Shown here in pieces: positions 4,385 through 7,354 of a stretch of 7,354 nt of DNA. Positions within the stretch are counted from its first letter, which is position 1. Each line of letters starts with the position of its first letter. The stretch is from NCBI GenBank assembly GCA_009787485.1, contig WQWP01000106.1:1-7354 (forward strand), written 5' to 3'. The notes under the pieces were generated by a model. The model was not told where the DNA came from, ran no database searches, and saw only the letters and a program-made list of their open reading frames with translations. Position numbers and translations under genes: made by a program. The DNA is from Lentimicrobiaceae bacterium (GTDB lineage Bacteria > Bacteroidota > Bacteroidia > Bacteroidales > WCHB1-69).

Positions 4385-6079
4385 AAAAAACTCTTACCCC
4401 TTGTAATTCTTCTCAGTATTGGAATTACGCAGATTTACGCGCAAAACTGTTTTAATTGCGAGCCCACCACAAAAGCCTTTACCATAGGCAACAACACCAC
4501 CGCAAGCGGTTTAGCCTCCTTTTCCGGAGGAAACTCTTCAAATGCTTTGTACGACTATAGTTTTGCTTTTGGAAATAATGCCAAAACAATGGGACAATAC
4601 AGTATCGCTTTCGGTAATAATGCTATAGCAAATTTTCTTAACAGTATCGCTATTGGTAATTTTGTTACCTCCAACGAAGCCAACAGTTTAGTCTTTGGTA
4701 TTGGCGCTTCCGGTCTGCCTTTAGTTAACAACAAACCCAACAGCATCATGTTTGGCGTTAACAACTTTCCTTCGTTAACCATTGTGAAACCAACCGGCGC
4801 TGCTTTAGGTTACATTGGTATGGGCACCGATGATCCTAAAGAGATGGTACATGTAAAAGGAGGCAAGTTGCTTTTGGAAAGTACCGCGCAGAATATAAGT
4901 GGCTTGCAAATAAAACCCCCGCCTAATTCGGATATCAATAATGAGGTTCCCTCATATCATTGGGATATATTTCCTGATGGTAACGGATTAAAATTTAACA
5001 CTATAGCAGATAATTACATCGCCAGTAGTATGGTTCTCAGCACATGGGGTTTTCTTGGTATTGGTGTTGCTACTCCAAAGGCAAGACTACACGTGGATCA
5101 GGGCATTTTAGCTGAAGAAAATATTACTACTTTAAATAAATTTGTATTATCGCCTGCTCATAATTCAACTTCGGGATACTGGGAAATTTCGCGCACAAAC
5201 ACCGGATTAAATTATGGGTACATGGATGGAACATTACAAAATGTTTTATTCATAGGCAACAATGGAAAAATTGGAATGGGCACAAATACGCCTGCCGAAA
5301 AGTTGCAAGTAGTGAATGGAGATATATTAATTTCTAAAAATCCTGCTTCTACCTCAAGCGGATCTGTGATATTTAAACTCAACAGCGCCCATGAAAACGC
5401 TTGGGGAATTGAACGTGTAAACTCAACGACCGAGGGCTACGGGCTTAATTTTTGGAACTACAAAGATGCTACGCCTACTAAATATTATCAAAAATACTCT
5501 ATTTTATTCCTATCAGATGACGTGGATGGCAGGGTAGGAATAGGGACAAAATCTCCGAGTGCTAAATTGGATGTTGATGGTACGGTTAAAGCCTCAGCCG
5601 CCAATGTTACAGGAACAATAACCGGCAATGCTTTGACAATAAACCGAAATGCAGATATTGCAGGAACAATAACCGGTAATGCTTTGACAATTGACAACGA
5701 TGCAACTATTGCAGGGGCAATAACCGGTAATGCTTTGACAATTGACACCGATGCAACTATTACCGGAACATTATCTGCAAACACTTTAAACGCTAGTAGC
5801 GCCAATATTGAAGGTAGATTGAAAGCACAAGCAGTAGAAGTAACCTTAGACGGCTGGAAAGATTATGTTTTTGAAGACAACTATAACCTGCTTTCTTTGA
5901 AAGAAGTAAAGCAATATATAAAGCAAAATGGTCATTTACCCGAAATCCCGTCTGCTAAAGAAGTGGAGGAAAACGGTATTAACCTTGGCGAAATGCAAGC
6001 CAAACTTTTAATGAAAATTGAAGAACTTACGCTCTATATCTTAGATTTACAAAAACAAATTGACGAATTAAAGAAATAA
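4382..6079 (+). CDS. Exported fibre-like protein with YadA-head-like and GxGTxxP repeats and C-terminal coiled coil
   Basis: The 565-residue product has a clear signal peptide (1-20, cleavage after IYA). Residues 35-127 are short beta-helix repeats like the YadA/trimeric adhesin head (YSFAFGNNAKTMG, YSIAFGNNAIAN, NSIAIGNF, NSLVFGIG). Four copies of GxGTxxPxxxLxVxxG are spaced about 73-87 residues apart (near 146, 226, 299 and 386). A 17-residue segment is repeated three times plus a worn fourth (410-477). The end (491-565) has WKDYVFEDNYNLLSLKEV, HLPEIPSAKEVEENG and LGEMQAKLLMKIEELTLYI, a tail-fibre or endosialidase-chaperone-like region common in Bacteroidota surface proteins, closing in a coiled coil. 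A trimeric fibre is likely by analogy. There is no T9SS sorting domain, so the export route past the periplasm is unclear. It is followed at 16 bp by the duplicated-domain gene. Confidence 0.88.
   Translation: MKKLLPLVILLSIGITQIYAQNCFNCEPTTKAFTIGNNTTASGLASFSGGNSSNALYDYSFAFGNNAKTMGQYSIAFGNNAIANFLNSIAIGNFVTSNEANSLVFGIGASGLPLVNNKPNSIMFGVNNFPSLTIVKPTGAALGYIGMGTDDPKEMVHVKGGKLLLESTAQNISGLQIKPPPNSDINNEVPSYHWDIFPDGNGLKFNTIADNYIASSMVLSTWGFLGIGVATPKARLHVDQGILAEENITTLNKFVLSPAHNSTSGYWEISRTNTGLNYGYMDGTLQNVLFIGNNGKIGMGTNTPAEKLQVVNGDILISKNPASTSSGSVIFKLNSAHENAWGIERVNSTTEGYGLNFWNYKDATPTKYYQKYSILFLSDDVDGRVGIGTKSPSAKLDVDGTVKASAANVTGTITGNALTINRNADIAGTITGNALTIDNDATIAGAITGNALTIDTDATITGTLSANTLNASSANIEGRLKAQAVEVTLDGWKDYVFEDNYNLLSLKEVKQYIKQNGHLPEIPSAKEVEENGINLGEMQAKLLMKIEELTLYILDLQKQIDELKK
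5609..5812 (+). repeat. 51-bp in-frame tandem repeat inside the fibre gene
   Basis: Units start at 5609, 5660, 5711 and 5762. The first three encode (T/A)G(T/A)ITGNALTI followed by six more residues (NRNADI, DNDATI or DTDATI) and are almost identical in DNA around AATAACCGGYAATGCTTTGA. The fourth (TGTLSANTLNASSANIE) is diverged. Units of 17 codons keep the frame, so copy number could change fibre length without breaking the gene. The pattern fits a stalk of stacked beta-turns. Confidence 0.92.
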
Positions 6080-6081
6080 CG

Positions 6082-6088
6082 AAAGGAG
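6082..6088 (+). promoter_or_regulatory. Strong Shine-Dalgarno site AAAGGAG
   Basis: AAAGGAG lies 7 bases before the ATG at 6096, inside the 16-bp gap after the fibre gene. Most Bacteroidota genes, including the others here, have A-rich leaders without such a site. It fixes the start codon and suggests efficient translation or coupling. Confidence 0.75.
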
Positions 6089-6095
6089 ATAATTT

Positions 6096-7211
6096 ATGAA
6101 AATAATAACATTACTCATTATGATACTGGGCATGATAACCATAGCCAATGCCCAAATAGACAGTAAAAACGAATTGAAACTTACGCCGGAAATGGAAGAA
6201 GTGGTGGTTACGCAGATTAAAAACCTGCCTGAAAAAGATTACTTCCAATATGGCATAACAGACATTTCTCAATTAACAAATTTGCATCTGGGAGAACCTA
6301 TTCCCATGTATCATCTAACTCATGATACCTTACAATTTGTGCGTGGCTGGTATGTAACTGTTATGTCTGACGGCGAGCCTCTTTTTTTAGTGCGAGTGAT
6401 GCTTGGGAATAATGAAAAATACAAACTATCCGGACTTAATTATATGGCTGGTGGCGCTGTTGCTCCGGCAGAAGGTATCCAGAATTACGAACATAAAGAT
6501 TTGATAATTGGGGCTGTGTGCGTGCCCTCTCATCGAGAAGTGGATTATCTTATAATTCGAAAAGAGAATCAAGATGTTTTTGTAGAAATGTATGACGTAG
6601 TAACGGACGAATATCTTAAAGGTAAATATTTTATAAACGAATTTAGTTTGAGCGAACTTAATAATCATTTAAAAGAAACACGAAGGGAAGCGCAAATGAG
6701 ATATCGTGCTCAAGTTGCAAATAAAAGCGAATTAATACTTACGCCCGAACTCACAGAAATGTTAATTAATCAAGCCTATTCGAGCCATATAAATTCTTCA
6801 GAGCAAAGTCTTTCTAACTGGGGTATAAAAGAGAGGTCGCAGTTGGAGCATTTATATTTGGGAAAACCTATTCCCAATTATATAATTGTAAATGAAAAAT
6901 TAACATTCGCAGGCAGGTGGGACGTGCCTATTATGAGTGGCGGTGAGCACCTTTTTTTAACAACGCTTGAACTTGGGAAAGATGGACAATACAGTTGGGC
7001 CGGAAGCGGCGGCGCCGCAATGGCAAAACTTATCCATAATTACGAATACAAAGATTTGATAATAGGAGACTTAAACTTAAGAAGTGGTATTTATCTTATT
7101 ATTCGGAGAGATAATAAAGATATTTTTGTTCAAGTGTTTGATCGTGAAACAGGCGAATATGTAAAGAATGAGTATAGTTTTAGTGAAGTTCTTAACCTTT
7201 TAAAAAAGTAA
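6096..7211 (+). CDS. Exported protein with two copies of an unrecognised domain
   Basis: I do not recognise this family. The 371-residue product has a signal peptide (1-19, cut after ANA, before QIDSKN). The rest is an internal duplication: about 25-193 and 211-370. Paired blocks are NELKLTPEMEE with SELILTPELTE, LHLGEPIPMYHL with LYLGKPIPNYII, GWYVTVMSDGEPLFLV with RWDVPIMSGGEHLFLT, IQNYEHKDLIIG with IHNYEYKDLIIG, DYLIIRKENQDVFVEMYD with IYLIIRRDNKDIFVQVFD, and FSLSELNNHLK with YSFSEVLNLLK. A charged linker (192-205, KETRREAQMRYRAQ) joins them. The pattern suggests a compact alpha/beta or beta domain with no obvious catalytic triad, metal site or lipobox. It probably acts in the periplasm or at the surface. 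It sits 16 bp after the fibre gene, with a strong ribosome site, so the two are probably co-expressed and may work together. Confidence 0.85.
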   Translation: MKIITLLIMILGMITIANAQIDSKNELKLTPEMEEVVVTQIKNLPEKDYFQYGITDISQLTNLHLGEPIPMYHLTHDTLQFVRGWYVTVMSDGEPLFLVRVMLGNNEKYKLSGLNYMAGGAVAPAEGIQNYEHKDLIIGAVCVPSHREVDYLIIRKENQDVFVEMYDVVTDEYLKGKYFINEFSLSELNNHLKETRREAQMRYRAQVANKSELILTPELTEMLINQAYSSHINSSEQSLSNWGIKERSQLEHLYLGKPIPNYIIVNEKLTFAGRWDVPIMSGGEHLFLTTLELGKDGQYSWAGSGGAAMAKLIHNYEYKDLIIGDLNLRSGIYLIIRRDNKDIFVQVFDRETGEYVKNEYSFSEVLNLLKK

Positions 7212-7215
7212 TGGT

Positions 7216-7251
7216 ATGAAGAAATATATTTTATCACTATTGTCCGATTAA
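7216..7251 (+). pseudogene. Signal-peptide-like start that stops after 11 codons
   Basis: Four bases after the previous stop, an ATG opens MKKYILSLLSD and then hits TAA. The basic start and hydrophobic run resemble the beginning of a signal peptide, like the three genes before it. The break comes at TTGTCCGATTAAAATC, after which the sequence is AT-rich and shows no gene up to 7354. This may be a truncated fourth gene cut by a rearrangement or mobile element starting near 7241, or it may be chance. Confidence 0.3.
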
Positions 7252-7354
7252 AATCTAATTTTAGTTTTTTGCCATTGTGATTCAATTGCTTACATTCAAA
7301 AATTAGCATTTTTAAAAAGTAACCTCCCTCATTTTTAACCATCAAAAATTGAAA

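Noticed and set aside
5488..5805. Minus-strand 105-codon frame with repeated VKALPVI motif
   Set aside because: It is the antisense shadow of the 51-bp repeats in the fibre gene; the apparent repeats are a by-product of that array.
6426..6668. Minus-strand 80-codon frame
   Set aside because: It is antisense to the duplicated-domain gene, has no leader and no recognisable domain.
7130..7345. Minus-strand 71-codon frame at the window end
   Set aside because: It overlaps the 3' end of the duplicated-domain gene antisense, is lysine/tyrosine-rich and lacks any motif. A transposase fragment was considered but no catalytic signature is visible.

Overview
The window looks like Bacteroidota DNA, most likely from a Bacteroidales-type genome. 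The evidence is moderate to low G+C, promoters of the form TTG-N17-20-TAnnTTTG, A-rich rather than Shine-Dalgarno leaders in front of most genes, a type IX secretion (T9SS) C-terminal sorting domain, and a tail-fibre-like surface protein of a kind common in this phylum. No species can be named from the sequence alone.

Layout. Positions 1-134 are a pure heptamer tandem array (TTAGTGG) that runs off the window edge. Next, on the minus strand, come ruvC (231-779) and atpA (810-2399). They are 30 bp apart and probably co-transcribed, atpA first. Both look intact, with catalytic residues in place. The other F1 ATP synthase genes that normally flank atpA are not next to it.

Positions 2400-3296 contain no intact gene but are far from empty. 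From left to right they hold an AT-rich hairpin and probable promoter for atpA, a 26-bp fragment matching the C-terminal MNPEW region of a GIY-YIG nuclease, a decayed copy of the 3' end of a T9SS cargo gene whose last 67 bp are identical to the end of the intact gene downstream, a GIY-YIG nuclease pseudogene on the opposite strand with an internal deletion and a palindrome forming its 3' end, and a strongly folded candidate non-coding RNA (about 3035-3180) behind a Bacteroidota -7 element.

Positions 3297-7211 are three plus-strand genes for exported proteins: a T9SS cargo protein (signal peptide, beta-rich domain, FN3-like domain, sorting domain), a 565-residue fibre-like protein (YadA-head-like repeats, four GxGTxxPxxxLxV repeats, a 17-residue triplicated segment, a C-terminal coiled coil), and a 371-residue protein made of two copies of an unrecognised domain. 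The last two are 16 bp apart and form a likely operon with an unusually good Shine-Dalgarno site. The first two share a near-identical 27-nt leader. They look like a small cell-surface locus; its function is not known.

The tail (7212-7354) holds only an 11-codon signal-peptide-like start that stops abruptly, possibly a broken next gene. The most interesting parts are the folded RNA candidate, the mosaic of duplicated gene ends and GIY-YIG debris linked to palindromes, and the undescribed duplicated-domain protein.
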